Source of the DNA: Conchocele bisecta | Taxonomy: Eukaryota; Mollusca; Bivalvia; Lucinida; Thyasiridae | Direction: 5' to 3' | Length of the DNA stretch: 64,000 nucleotides | NCBI GenBank assembly: GCA_029237695.1 | Contig: CM055266.1 | Span: forward strand, 12,107,805 to 12,171,804 | Shown here: positions 32,481-42,435 of the stretch, in pieces | Numbering within the stretch: position 1 is the first letter of the stretch | How the letters are laid out: each line of letters starts with the position of its first letter | The notes under the pieces: generated by a model | What the model was told of the DNA's origin: nothing | The model's input: only the letters and a program-made list of their open reading frames with translations | Databases searched by the model: none | Made by a program: the position numbers and the translations under genes

Positions 32481-32603
32481 TATATGGCTGTGACTGGAGA
32501 AACTGTGCTTATTGGATGTTAGCTACAATAATTCGGCTTATTGGATGTGTGACCAGCGTAGGTCCTGACCAAATAGCACTCTCATGATCAGACTGTGCGG
32601 ATG
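32481..32603. mobile_element. Family M fragment abutting the 6.4-kb structure
   Basis: TATATGGCTGTGACTGGAG begins exactly where TACAGGGTGGCCC ends. CATGATCAGACTGTGCGGAT closes the fragment. Confidence 0.6.
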
Positions 32604-32746
32604 CCGTAAATCAAGCCGTAAAGTGGCCAGCGCGTAAGAAAGTAATCCGGTAAAATATTCCCGATGATTTTAGGTGGCATACACAGGGAAAACCATGTTA
32701 CAGTGGTGTGTTCGTTCGTGTGTTCACTTACACGCTGACCTCACTG

Positions 32747-32882
32747 TAACCCTTTCAACACTGCATCACTATAATTTATAGCGGTGTCGTGACGAGTCGT
32801 CTCATCAGGATCTGCACTTTTTGCAAGTAATTTTGGATTGGTTGGAAAACTCCATTCCAGTTATTTAGGGTTAAAGGGTTAA
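32747..32882. mobile_element. Family G MITE (internally deleted)
   Basis: TAACCCTTTCAACACTGC to GGTTAAAGGG-TTAA. One central arm is lost; ATCAGGATCTGCACTTTTTG remains. Confidence 0.65.
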
Positions 32883-32962
32883 GTCGTTTTGTACTCCATA
32901 TTCATACACATAACAGAGAATGTGGTATGCATGACAACCCAGTTAAATGGTATATTAAATTT

Positions 32963-33203
32963 ATTTGTGGTTTTGACTGGAGAAATGAGGCTTATTGGAT
33001 TTATGACCAGTGTAGCTCCTGATTAAATAGCACATTCATGTAGTCTGATAACTATATTGCTTGCTAGAATCATGACGGGTGTTTCATTGATGGATTGGCG
33101 AACAGTGCATATCTGGATCAGACTGTGTGGATACACAGGCCGATCTGGATCTACACTGGTGACAAAACCCATACGTCCCATTTTTCCAGTCACAGCCACA
33201 TTT
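32963..33203. mobile_element. Family M element, near complete
   Basis: TTGTGGTTTTGACTGGAGAA to TTTTCCAGTCACAGCCACAT; TCTGGATCAGACTGTGTGGA / CAGGCCGATCTGGATCTACAC hairpin present. Confidence 0.72.
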
Positions 33204-33266
33204 AGTGGAACTTGGTGACCCTGGTACCATGACAACAGTCACGTTTATGTCTTCCATACGTGTCAT

Positions 33267-33517
33267 GGGCCCGTTTCACTAAACTTTCTACGACTAAAAT
33301 GTTCGTAAGTGCCAAATTATGATAGTCTGTACATTTCACATTAACAATGTTTTCTTGTAAATAAGTATTGGACTTATATTTATTGAGCATAGGCTGCATA
33401 TGTAGCCTATGCTCAATAAATGTAAATCCATCAATTGCAATTCCCAGATGATTCTAAATTATCATAACTTTGCAATTACGAACATTTTAGTCGTACAAAG
33501 TTTAGTGAAACGGGCCC
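33267..33517. mobile_element. Family E MITE, copy 3 (full)
   Basis: GGGCCCGTTTCACTAAACTT to AAGTTTAGTGAAACGGGCCC, subterminal CGACTAAAATGTTCGTAAGT, and apex TGAGCATAGGCTGCATATG / TAGCCTATGCTCA. Sits immediately 5' of the Gag remnant. Confidence 0.82.
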
Positions 33518-35184
33518 ATGAACTGTATGCGGATATAAAGTCTCTGAGAACTGAGATAAAACAATTAAAATATCAATTGAGCTTGATTTTAGATAGGCTT
33601 GAATCAAATGACCGATATGACCCGGAACCCGGCATAAAACGTAAAAGTAGTTACAGCGAGCCATTGCCATTGAACTTAGATAATCGCGAGCCCGTGCGGG
33701 TGCCAAGTCGCATGACCAAGGTGCATGATCACGTGGTTACAACAACAAAAACAATGGCTGAAAGTGTTGAAAGCGAACCCACTCCAAAGTAAGTATTATT
33801 TGATATTTGCCTTAATAGACAACGGATAACGGAATTGTATAGACAACGGATTTTTATGAAATATGGCGCAGCAGACGCGTCTTCATACGCTGCATTGTGT
33901 GGTCCCGGGAGTGCGGCACATACTTATGTCGTTTTTGAGAGGAATCGATTTCCGTGTCAGTAGACACGGAAATCGATTCTTCGCAAAAACGACTGAAGTT
34001 TGAGCCAAAGTACCGAGACCACTAAATGCAGCTGAACAAGACGCGTTTGATGCGCTATACTTCATCAAAATCCGTTACATAATAAGGAAAAATAAAACAA
34101 TACGTAATTTGAATCGGAGGACTTCTGGAAGTTTCAGTACTTGTTGTTGTTGTTGTAGCCACGTGATCATACACCTTGATGCATGTCAGAACACCTCAGA
34201 GAACAGATAGGTCCATATTCCCGAGAAGTTATCATTCACAGAGTCATGACAGTGGCTCCCACGTACACCAACCGCGGGAAGGTGTAAACTCGTCCCAGTA
34301 TAATATCAAATTCAGGTCCGTTCGCGGAAATAAGTAATTACGACGGAAATGGAAACGGGCATGATTATGTCGTGCAGTTCGGTATCGCGGCATACGGAAA
34401 TAGCTGGGATAATGAAATGAAAGTAACCAGGTTAGCATGCAGTTTACCAGGCGATGTACTAGCTGTACTGAATGAACTTGACCCAGATACCATAACTGAC
34501 TACAACTCGCTAATAACGGATCTGACCAACAGGTTTCAGACCGAAACACAAACATTGACATACAAGATTGACTTGAAACAACGTCTGAGAAAATCAGACG
34601 AACCACTACCGAAATTGGCTCACGACATTAAACGGCTGACGCGTTTGACATACCCGGCAATCCCGTATAAAGACAGACAAGATATTGCGCGGGATTGCTT
34701 TGTTGAAGCACTGAATGATTGGAATAGTGAACGCTGGATTACAGTAAAAAAGCCAACGACAATAGAAGAGTCTTCTATTTTTTTGCGGCAGTTTCGATTT
34801 TCATGGAGATTCTTAGAGCGTCTCAGAGACGCTCTGAGAATCGCCATGAAAATCGAAACTGCCGCAAAATATAATCGAGATCGACGCTCTCTGCAGCAAG
34901 TTGAGAAAGCTACAGCGCTAATGAAGAATGTGTACGATCAATGAATATAATACGTGACAAAGACAAAGGGATATGTTAAGTAGCGGAACTTATGTCCACA
35001 ATTAGACGTACTGGCGCGAAGGAAGTCCGGAAAATTGCACCGAGATTAAAGGCCGTAGAACGACGCGCGTGTACGATTGAAAGCAGCGAGGCCATCTCCG
35101 AAACGCGTGTCTTCAACGTAAACAAGTGAACGAGTGCTATCTATAATTGCATGAAGCCTGGCCATAGAACACGTGCCTGTCCGT
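33518..35184 (+). pseudogene. gag: Broken Ty3/gypsy-like Gag
   Basis: Gag packages retrotransposon RNA into particles. Three parts are seen. (1) 33,518-33,716: a charged, coil-like frame (ELYADIKSLRTEIKQLKYQL). (2) 34,179-34,944: a frame with the core IAAYGNSWDNEMKVTRLACS, then LTNRFQTE, LKQRLRKSDEPLPKLAHDIK and RLTYPAIPYKDRQDIARDCF, the usual Retrotrans_gag signature. (3) ~35,135-35,180: a CCHC zinc knuckle, CMKPGHRTRAC, whose first Cys is out of frame because CTAT is duplicated. Family A interrupts parts 1 and 2, and ignoring it plus one pentamer leaves the frame open across the junction, which supports part 1 belonging to the gene. A frameshift lies near 34,330, and 34,786-34,870 is an inverted duplication. 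No protease, RT, integrase or LTR is visible, so this is a dead fragment. Confidence 0.8.
33717..34178. mobile_element. Family A MITE, copy 4, inside Gag
   Basis: CAAGGTGCATGATCACGTGG to CCACGTGATCATACACCTTG. Flanking pentamers ATGAC and ATGCA share three bases. The apex CGATTTCCGTGTCAGTAGAC/ACGGAAATCG is complete, and one arm carries an extra GATAACGGAATTGTATAGACA duplication near 33,825. Confidence 0.8.
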
Positions 35185-35185
35185 T

Positions 35186-35700
35186 CCCCATTTCCACGCC
35201 CATACACACCCATACACCCATACACCCATACACACCCCCATCCCAGTTTCCGATTGTACGCAAACTCGTTCCTGAGTTTCCTCACCCCATCCATATCCCA
35301 GTTTCCCACTTTATATTAACTCGTTCCCGAGTTTCCCCGCTTCCCCACCCCATACACCCCTCAGCCCAGTGTCCCACTGTATAAAACTCGTTTCTTAGTT
35401 TCCCTCCTTCCCCAACCCATACACCCCCTCATCTTAGTTTCACCTGTATAAACTCGTTCCCGACTTTCCCATTTCCCCACCCATACATACCTCCATCTCA
35501 GTTTCCCACTGTATATAAGCTCGTTCCCGAGTTCCCTCTCTTCCCCACCATACACACCTTTCATCTCAGTTGTTCACTATATATATAAACTCGTTCCCGA
35601 GTTTTCCCGCTTCACCACCCCATACACCCCCTTATCCCAGTTTCCCACTTTAAATAAACTCGTTCCCATGCTTTCCCACCCCATTCCACCCCCTTCCCCT
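35186..35700 (+). repeat. ~63-bp pyrimidine-rich minisatellite
   Basis: Eight or so units with ACTCGTTCCCGAGTTTCCC, CTTCCCCACCCCATACACCC and CAGTTTCCCACTGTATATAA. It abuts the zinc-knuckle codons and so probably destroyed the downstream Gag frame. Strand asymmetry is strong: nearly purine-free on the top strand. Confidence 0.8.
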
Positions 35701-35847
35701 CCCACAATGAGACTGTACATGGCCAATGGTGATGTTGGTGGCATCTCCGCCCCGAATGTAACGATGCTGGCATACACCATGTACACTGACCATTGCAAGT
35801 CGACTCGCTCCCCTACCCACCCCACCATACCCCACCCACCCCCACAA

Positions 35848-35886
<39 letters not shown>

Positions 35887-35968
35887 CGAGACGTAATCCT
35901 AGGAGGAAACAGGCGAGAATCGACAAGTGACGTGAATATGAACGAATTTTGGTGAAATCGGCTACAGA
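35701..35968. other. Unique spacer with (AT)n microsatellite
   Basis: An AT dinucleotide run of about 15 units occupies ~35,852-35,881, preceded by a CCCACCC-rich patch. Confidence 0.6.
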
Positions 35969-36096
35969 ATATACTACTGTCTGTTCCACGTTTTGCTGCC
36001 GACGAACTTTTTGCTATTAAACACATTCAATTTAAAAAATATTTAAATGTAAGTACTTTTTCATCAATAACAAAAAAATGCACCCTTTCCAAAATG
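35969..36096. repeat. Family K terminus
   Basis: CTACTGTCTGTTCCACGTTT ... AAATGTAAGTACTTTTTCATC: one K end, cut by family F. Confidence 0.6.
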
Positions 36097-36328
36097 TAAA
36101 GGTACATGCCCACTCAGTAGGCACTTAATGTTCGTTATAGGAATTAAATAAGTGTATAATTGTCTCACTATTCCACCAGTTCTAAAGATTACGATTGGCC
36201 GCTATACATGTATAATCATTTAGTAATATTTATTTTACTGATAGTGACGCGCGTTGGTATCAGGCTATTTTCATATGCAAATGAGGCATGGTATTTTTTA
36301 ATTATTTATACTAATTAAATGCGTCACT
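36097..36328. mobile_element. Family F MITE, copy 3 (half)
   Basis: AAAGGTACATGCCCACTCAG to CTAATTAAATGCGTCAC. The left flank is GTAAAGG rather than TTAAAGG, and the right half is absent. Confidence 0.65.
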
Positions 36329-36437
36329 AGGTTGCACTTACTTTACTTTTTAGGCCATAGTGTACTATGAATAAGTTAACCAATTTCATGCTGAGGACAC
36401 GCAATTATGTTTGCGGAAAATCCTAAATATTTTCCTT

Positions 36438-36535
36438 CTATGCGCTCAGAAGTATATGTCGCGACCACCATTTAAACCGTCTCGTCGAGACAGTTCAAAT
36501 GAGTGGTCACAACATATACTTTCATAGAGAAACAC
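36438..36535. repeat. Family C hairpin, free-standing
   Basis: AGAAGTATATGTCGCGACCA ... GTCTCGTCGAGAC ... GAGTGGTCACAACATATACT. Confidence 0.65.
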
Positions 36536-36654
36536 AAAAAAAAAACATACCCGTAAATGTGTATTCCGCATGTAAATGGTTAAACAGATGGACGGTTGTT
36601 TCAAGCAGTGTAACGTATTCTTCCTGTAAATGCTCTAGTTCTGCCGTAAGTGTC

Positions 36655-37276
36655 GTTTTTGTCGCGCCTGCTTTAGCAGAGGCGCGACTATAGTCGGCAC
36701 TTTTTCCGTCGTCGTCCGCGTCGTCCGCGTCCGCGTCGTCGTCGTTCGGTTTTTTGTAAGGCAAATGCGTTAAAGTTATTGTTTTTTCACAATATCTCTT
36801 CAACCCCTTGCCAGACTTTCATAATATTTCACATCAATGTTTGTCTAGGGATGATGCTTCATTACACTCATCCCCACATCCAAATTCTCAAGGTCAATGT
36901 CATTTATTTACTTTTAAATTTCACCGGTTTTGTAACAGAAATGCGTTAAAGTTATTGTTTTTTCACAATATCTCTTTAACCCCTTGCCAGACTTTGATAA
37001 TATTTCACATCAATGTTTGTCTACGGATGATGCTTCATTACGCACACCCCCACATCCAAATTATCAAGGTCAAGGTCATTTATTTACTTGTAATGTTCAC
37101 CGGTTTTGTAACAGAAATGCGTTAAAGTTATTGTTTTTCACAATATCTCTTTAACCTCTTGCCAGACTTTGATAATATTTCACATCAATCTTTGTCTAGG
37201 GATGATGCTTCATTACGCACACCCCCACATCCAAATTATCAAGGTCAATGCCATTTATTTACTTGTAATGTTCACG
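36655..37276 (+). repeat. 176-bp tandem triplet with GTC/GCG-rich leader
   Basis: A small hairpin GTCGCGCCTGCTTTAGCAGA/GGCGCGAC and a (GTCGTCCGC)n run precede three ~176-bp units, each starting AAATGCGTTAAAGTTATTG at 36,763, 36,939 and 37,115. Each contains CCCTTGCCAGACTTTGATAA-type sequence and ends in CACCGGTTTTGTAACAG. GCCTCGGCAGGCGCGATACC follows the last unit. Resembles tandem-cored non-autonomous elements frequent in molluscs (recollection, not checked). Confidence 0.75.
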
Positions 37277-37424
37277 GTCGAATGCCTCGGCAGGCGCGAT
37301 ACCGCTTCCGTGGCGGAATTATTGTGTTTACATCAATTGGCTTGTCATCAGAAGCTTGGCTTATATAAACTTGCAGTACACCTGCCACACAAGTAAGTAC
37401 ATTCAGAACATCCTGACATTCGTG

Positions 37425-37855
37425 TATAATTCCAGCACAAAAATATTTACACAATTCCCTAACATTTGATTGGCCCGTAGCAAGTCTCTGTCCAAAATGT
37501 ATATCCCAGTAAACTCCCACGCCGAACTACTTTCCGTAACCGTGAGGCGCAGTTAAAATAATTCTTAAGAAAACGGAAAATAAATTTTCTTGATGAATTT
37601 ATTTCAAATGCTGGAATTATAAGGAATTAATGGCCTTTTTGTGGAATTTATCGCGGATATAAACTTGGAAAAGTCGAGGGAATACTGGACGAGGCCTTAA
37701 AAAATTACAATTTTCGAAAAAAAAAAAAAAAATAAATAAAAAAATTGAATTGTTTTTCGAAAATTGTAATTTTTTATCGCTTCGTCCAGTATTCCCGCGA
37801 CTTTTCCAAGTTTATACCCCGATAAATTCCACAAAAAGGCCATTCATTCCTATAA
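37425..37855 (-). mobile_element. Family I element, copy 4 with insertion at hairpin apex
   Basis: TATAATTCCAGCACAAAAAT tail, then the GGAATACTGGACGAGG arm. At the apex (37,701-37,781) a second palindrome, AAAAATTACAATTTTCGAAA...TTTTCGAAAATTGTAATTTTT, is inserted before the other arm CTTCGTCCAGTATTCCCGCG resumes. Confidence 0.78.
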
Positions 37856-38165
37856 TGATCCCCGACCTAGATTCGTGTCATTTCAAATAAGGTAAATTAT
37901 CTTCTCTAACGAAGACTTAATTGGAGACAATTGTTCTGATCTAATTCAGTGTCTGTGGTATACTGTTTGCTTGCAGGACCCGTGAAATGATGATCTAGTG
38001 TGGCCCGGTATGACTTGTTACTGTATAGATACTGCCATATTTGCGGACATGTTTATGCGCGGGAACTCGTGTACTTATTATGTGGTAAAAACGGAACTTT
38101 TATAAACGGTTATACTTCATATTTCATAATACCTATTTTGGGTAATTAATACACCCCACACCAGG

Positions 38166-38468
38166 AGCCCATTTCACCAACATTGAAAAGTATACTTTAG
38201 TAGCAAAGTATACTTTGATGGAGAAATTTTCAATTTTATGATAAATTTATTAATTTTTATTATACTGAATTGATTACATTATCACAGCCAATTTGGCTGT
38301 GATAATGTAAAAAATTCAGTATAATAATTCTGCATACTTTTAATCATGAAATATATGCATTTGTTTGTTCTATATGAAATAATGCATTTCAGGAAAAATA
38401 AATGATTACTCCCTCAAAGTATACTTTGCTAGTAAAGTATACTTTGCAATGTTGATGAAATAGGCTAC
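38166..38468 (-). mobile_element. Family J MITE, copy 1
   Basis: AGCCCATTTCACCAACATTG to CAATGTTGATGAAATAGGCT. Core palindrome: TTATCACAGCC-AATTT-GGCTGTGATAATG inside a TATTATACTGAATT stem. Arm sequences CAAAGTATACTT occur twice at each end. Confidence 0.83.
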
Positions 38469-38762
38469 AGATCAAGATTGTTATAAAGGCTGCCAATTGG
38501 GGCATCACCAATGTAGGGCAGGTACACTTTCCTACTTTTTTGTTTCTGGCGATAAAGTTTCAGTTCTTTCAGTACTTTGATTGAATGTCGTTGTTGTTGT
38601 TGTTGTTGTTGCCGCAGGGTTATCGAACCTGTATGGCGGACTTGCGGCGTCTGCAAAAGTCACGGGATTTTCCGCATATTGGTCTCCTATTCGCCAACTC
38701 GAGTTCCAGTCGTTCTTTATACTAACCTGTCCAATAATTTACTAATATCGTAAGTGATTTCA
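38469..38762. other. Spacer between J1 and J2; polyQ frame
   Basis: A 63-codon minus-strand frame (38,465-38,656) carries a Q7 run from (TTG)n; it ends in J1. I do not recognise it, and a microsatellite is the simpler reading. Confidence 0.3.
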
Positions 38763-39069
38763 GTAGCCGATGTCATCAACATTGCAAAGTATACTTATCT
38801 AGCAAAGTATGCTTTGAGGGAGTAATCATTTATTTTTCCCGGAATGCATTATTTCATATACAAATAACGACTGCATCTATTTGATGATTAAAAGTATGCA
38901 GAATTATTATACTGAATTTATTACATTATCACACTGCCAATATGGCTGTGATAATGTAATAAATTCAGTATAATAAAAATTAATAAATGTATCCTTAAAT
39001 TGAAAATTTCTCCCTCAAAGTATACTTTGCTAGATAAGTATACTTTGCAATGTTGGTGAAATAGGCTAC
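38763..39069 (+). mobile_element. Family J MITE, copy 2
   Basis: GTAGCCGATGTCATCAACAT ... TTATTACATTATCACACTGCC / GGCTGTGATAATGTAATAAA ... ATGTTGGTGAAATAGGCTAC. Confidence 0.85.
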
Positions 39070-39669
39070 TGGAGCACTACTGTAATTGCAGGTAGAAAAT
39101 ATTCATACATCACATAACCATGTCATTCATTGACACATTTTCGAGCGTCTGCTTGTTTAATCAAGCATGCCTTCCGAGTCATCGGAATTGCTTACATGGC
39201 AGTTACCTCATTATTTTCTCTTCATAGTTTACTGTTCTCAAGATAATTCGTTATGACATTGCTAGTCTGACAGAAAGTAGTCCATTTTATATTGATTTTA
39301 AATAAATCCCGGTGACGCAGGTTTATATTAAATTATATAGTGGCAATCAATGCTGGAATGTAACCTGTGAATTGTTTCGCTTATTACACACTTCCGGTGT
39401 GTAATGTTACTCCACAAAATGTAGTTCGTTTAACTGCAGTTATGGGGGCCCGTTTCACTAATAAACTTCGTAAGATAAAAAGTTTATATGAGGATTTTCA
39501 AAGAAACCATGTCATATTTGACTATCGGCTAGCGTAAAATGTTACCGAACAAAGAGAATGCCAGTCAAGGTTATCCGCCTCGGCTCGGCAACGGTAGCAA
39601 TAGCCTCGGAATTCCAAAGCGTGTTTCTAACCTTGCCTGATAAACCTGATATTAAAAGATACAACCCAA
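39070..39669. other. No gene; partial E end
   Basis: GGGGCCCGTTTCACTAATAA at ~39,445 is a lone E terminus. A 62-codon frame at 39,558-39,746 runs into E copy 4. Nothing else recognised. Confidence 0.4.
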
Positions 39670-39910
39670 GGGCCCGTTTCACTAAACTTGGTACGACTAA
39701 AATGTTCGTAAGTGCAAATTTAGGATCGTCTGGAAATTTAAATTGATGGATTTACAATTATTGAGCATAGGCTGCATATGCAGCCTATGCTCAATAAATG
39801 TAAATCCAATAATTGTTTACAAGAAAACCTTGTTAATGTGAAATGTACAGACTATCATAATTTTGCACTTACGAACATTTTAGTCGTATGAAGTTTAATG
39901 AAATGGTCCC
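39670..39910. mobile_element. Family E MITE, copy 4 (full)
   Basis: GGGCCCGTTTCACTAAACTT to AAGTTTAATGAAATGGTCCC. Apex ATTGAGCATAGGCTGCATAT / GCAGCCTATGCTCAATAA as at 33.3 kb. Confidence 0.82.
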
Positions 39911-40126
39911 CTGGTACTCTCTTTTTAACGGTTTGCAAAAAATGAAACTGGAACTGTCATCATTAAATGTGGTATGGTGTCTTTAATTTGTTGTTCAAAA
40001 TAAGATTGAACTCCTCACACACCAGGCCACGTGCGAGTATGCAAATAGCGCCTGAATATGTTGCTGTATGTGGAGACAACATGACTGTTCTATGATACAT
40101 ATCTGTATCAGACAGACGGAATAATT

Positions 40127-40366
40127 GTGGCTGTGACAGGACAAATGTAGCTTATTGGATTTGTATCCGGTGTAGCTCCGGATTAAACATCAAACTCTTT
40201 TTAACCTGGTAGCGATCTGCATTGCTTGTTAGAATTGTTAGAAGCATGACGGATGTTTCATTGATGGAGTGGCAAACCGTGCAGATCCTGATCAGACTGT
40301 GCGGATCTGGATCTACACTGGTCGCAAAGCCCATAAGCTCAATTTCTCCAGTCAGTATCACAATTA
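40127..40366. mobile_element. Family M element
   Basis: TGTGGCTGTGACAGGACAAA to AATTTCTCCAGTCAGTATCAC; TCCTGATCAGACTGTGCGGA and CTGGATCTACACTGGTCGC inside. Confidence 0.72.
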
Positions 40367-40584
40367 TAATGTGTTTACAAATCTCTTACATAACTAATAT
40401 AACAGCAATGTCATTGTTCGCACGAATAAGCTGATAACGTTTACTTTACAAGCAATCCCTCTTAATGGCACTGCGTGTCAAAATGCGCTAAGCATGATGA
40501 AGCAGATACATCAAGCATATTTTAATTCAAATCCACGTAAAGCATACTTTAATTCTATATTTGTATCGTAGTTCTGAAGAAAAA

Positions 40585-41008
40585 TACGGAGCCCCGTAGC
40601 GGATTTGGATTTGTTTTATTAATTCGTTCCCTTAATTTAACAATTCGTTCCCTCGATTTAACAATTCGTTCCACGATATAGCAATTCGTTCCCACGAAAT
40701 GACAATTCGTTCCCATGAAATATCAATTCGTTCCCACGAAATAACAATTCGTTCCCTCGAATGGACCGAATTCGTTCCAACGAAATAACAATTCGTTCCC
40801 TCAATTTAACGATTCGTTCCCTTGAATTAACAATTGACAATTCGTTCCGACGATATAACTATTCTGTTCCCCAGAAATAACAATTGTTATATCGTGAGAA
40901 CGAATTGTTATTTCGTGGGAAACGAATTGTTATTCGTGGGAACGAATTGTTATTTCGTGGGAACGAATTAATAAAAAAGGATTCTACGTCCCCTGCGGGG
41001 CTCCTTAG
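40585..41008. mobile_element. Family D element, copy 4
   Basis: TACGGAGCCCCGTAGCGGAT at the left and CCCCTGCGGGGCTCCTTA at the right. The array is ATTCGTTCCC-oriented to ~40,880 and GGGAACGAATTG-oriented after it. The left array is longer than the right. Confidence 0.83.
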
Positions 41009-41551
41009 AAAACTGTATCTATGATTGGTCAGAAACAAAAATACGTGTGTTATTGATTAGACTGAAAAAGAATTAGCGTTGCGAATGTTAGATTGTGTGC
41101 AATCGACGGTTTCTTAATTCAACATAAATTAAATTAATTCAACTGTTTTCTATAGGAGTTATAGTATTGTCATGTCGCACTAAAAGTCATCATGGTTCAC
41201 AAAGTGTTTTTCCTGGTACAGTTATAGAGAGCGGAAATTGTATCCCCTGCTTATCACGCTCTGTGTATAGAGATAAAGAAAACATAATTTAGAATTTGAT
41301 CAAATCAAATAATACGTTTGGTTGATGCATAGTACATTTGCAGACCATGAAGCAAACAACGACATATTTACTATATAATATGTAATCTCAGACACGCTGC
41401 ATGTAAGCACAAATAGATGGTAGTCTGTGTTATATTAGTCCTTATATTGGACCCGGCGGAGAAAGTATCCTTACGCAGATCAGCCCGTGCATTCACTCAG
41501 TCTGATCATGACCCACGCTGGTCGTCATTAAGTCGTTCTACGTTGTTTATA
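41009..41551. other. No gene; family M scrap
   Basis: 41,472-41,525 (GCAGATCAGCCCGTGCATTC ... CTGATCATGACCCACGCTGG) is a decayed M hairpin. The rest is unassigned AT-rich DNA. Confidence 0.4.
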
Positions 41552-41770
41552 CAGTGAAACCTCTCTAAACCGAACACCCTGTTCCCAGGGTGTCCGGTTT
41601 AGAGATGTCACACTGTAAATCAGACATATGACTACATCTGTATGCATCGGTATGCGGCTGTGCTTTTCGAACATGAACAGGCATGCTAATCATGAATGTA
41701 CACCAATGAAACACATACAATTAAGGATACACAGACTGACTGCGTGGGTGGCAGGTGGGAGTATGCGATG
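41552..41770. mobile_element. Family L MITE plus L-linked tail
   Basis: CAGTGAAACCTCTCTAAACC ... CAGGGTGTCCGGTTTAGAGA ... CACTG at 41,552-41,615. The following ATGACTACATCTGTATGC...GACTGACTGCGTG matches 9,971-10,080. Confidence 0.68.
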
Positions 41771-41820
41771 GGTAATTTAACGATCGGGTTCATCCTTACC
41801 TGAATTCCGACTGGAGACCT

Positions 41821-42108
41821 GTAGCCTATTTCACCAACATTACAAAGTATACTTTTCTAGCAAAGTATACTTTGAGGGAGAAATTTTCAATTTAAGAATA
41901 AATTTATTAATTTTTATTATACTGAATTTATTACATTATCACAGCCATTTTGGCTGTGATAATGTAATAAATTCAGTATAATAAGTCTGCATACTTTAAA
42001 TCATCAAATATATGCAGTTGTTAGTTCTATATGAAATAATGCATGTAAGGAAAAATAAATGATTACTCCCTCAAAGTATACTTTGCAATGTTGGTGAAAT
42101 CGGCTACA
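41821..42108 (-). mobile_element. Family J MITE, copy 3
   Basis: GTAGCCTATTTCACCAACAT to ATGTTGGTGAAATCGGCTAC. Core TATTACATTATCACAGCCAT / TGGCTGTGATAATGTAATAA is perfect. Confidence 0.85.
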
Positions 42109-42139
42109 GGTTTGGCCCTCACATACGTCTTTGGCATTT

Positions 42140-42432
42140 TGTATGTGACAGTGGAATCTGGTTATACCCCTTATGTGAGTATTACGATTATTTGTAATCC
42201 TAGTTTAGGGGAAGGAGCCAAGTGACTTTGGTGTGGTATGGACCTGGCACCAGGTCAGGTTATTCTAATTTCAGGACTGAATATATTTTTTCTCGATGTA
42301 AATATTCCGTTCTGATTTGGGGATTTTCCCCCAATGCAGTAGGTTAAAATGGGATTGAACCCGTTTGCCCGGCCTTACATGACCCTAGCTGTTGATAGGC
42401 CGTTAAACACCAATAAACAAACAAACAAACAT
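42140..42432 (+). repeat. SINE-like retroposon
   Basis: Ends GGGATTGAACCCGTTTGCCC, CTAGCTGTTGATAGGCCG, AACACCAATAAACAAACAAAC, matching the 18.54-kb tail. The 5' boundary is unclear; the upstream ~200 bp is unassigned. Confidence 0.45.
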
Positions 42433-42435
42433 ACC

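Larger units (their letters stand above)
26098..32482. mobile_element. ~6.4-kb structure bounded by TACAGGGTGGCCC inverted repeats
   Basis: The left end TATACAGGGTGGCCCAAA is matched in inverse by TTTGGGCCACCCTGTATA at the right end. Just inside, TTTTGACGTCACTGGGTCG (left, ~26,262) pairs loosely with TGACCTAGTGACGTCA (right, ~32,307). The interior contains, in order: a hAT-like MITE, a G-rich minisatellite, unique sequence with small hairpins, and a large palindrome. I see no transposase. TACAGGGTG-type ends with TA targets are common in Tc1/mariner-like elements, so that is the tentative placement. It could instead be two unrelated copies of a small MITE facing each other. Confidence 0.55.

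Noticed and set aside
38465..38656. PolyQ-containing 63-codon frame
   Set aside because: The Q run is a TTG/CAA microsatellite and the frame ends in a J element; no conservation evidence.
38590..38720. tRNA-like A-box/B-box pair on the minus strand (TTGGCGAATAGG, GGTTCGATAAC)
   Set aside because: Spacing is long, and no acceptor stem or cloverleaf can be drawn. At most a SINE-like relic, not supported.
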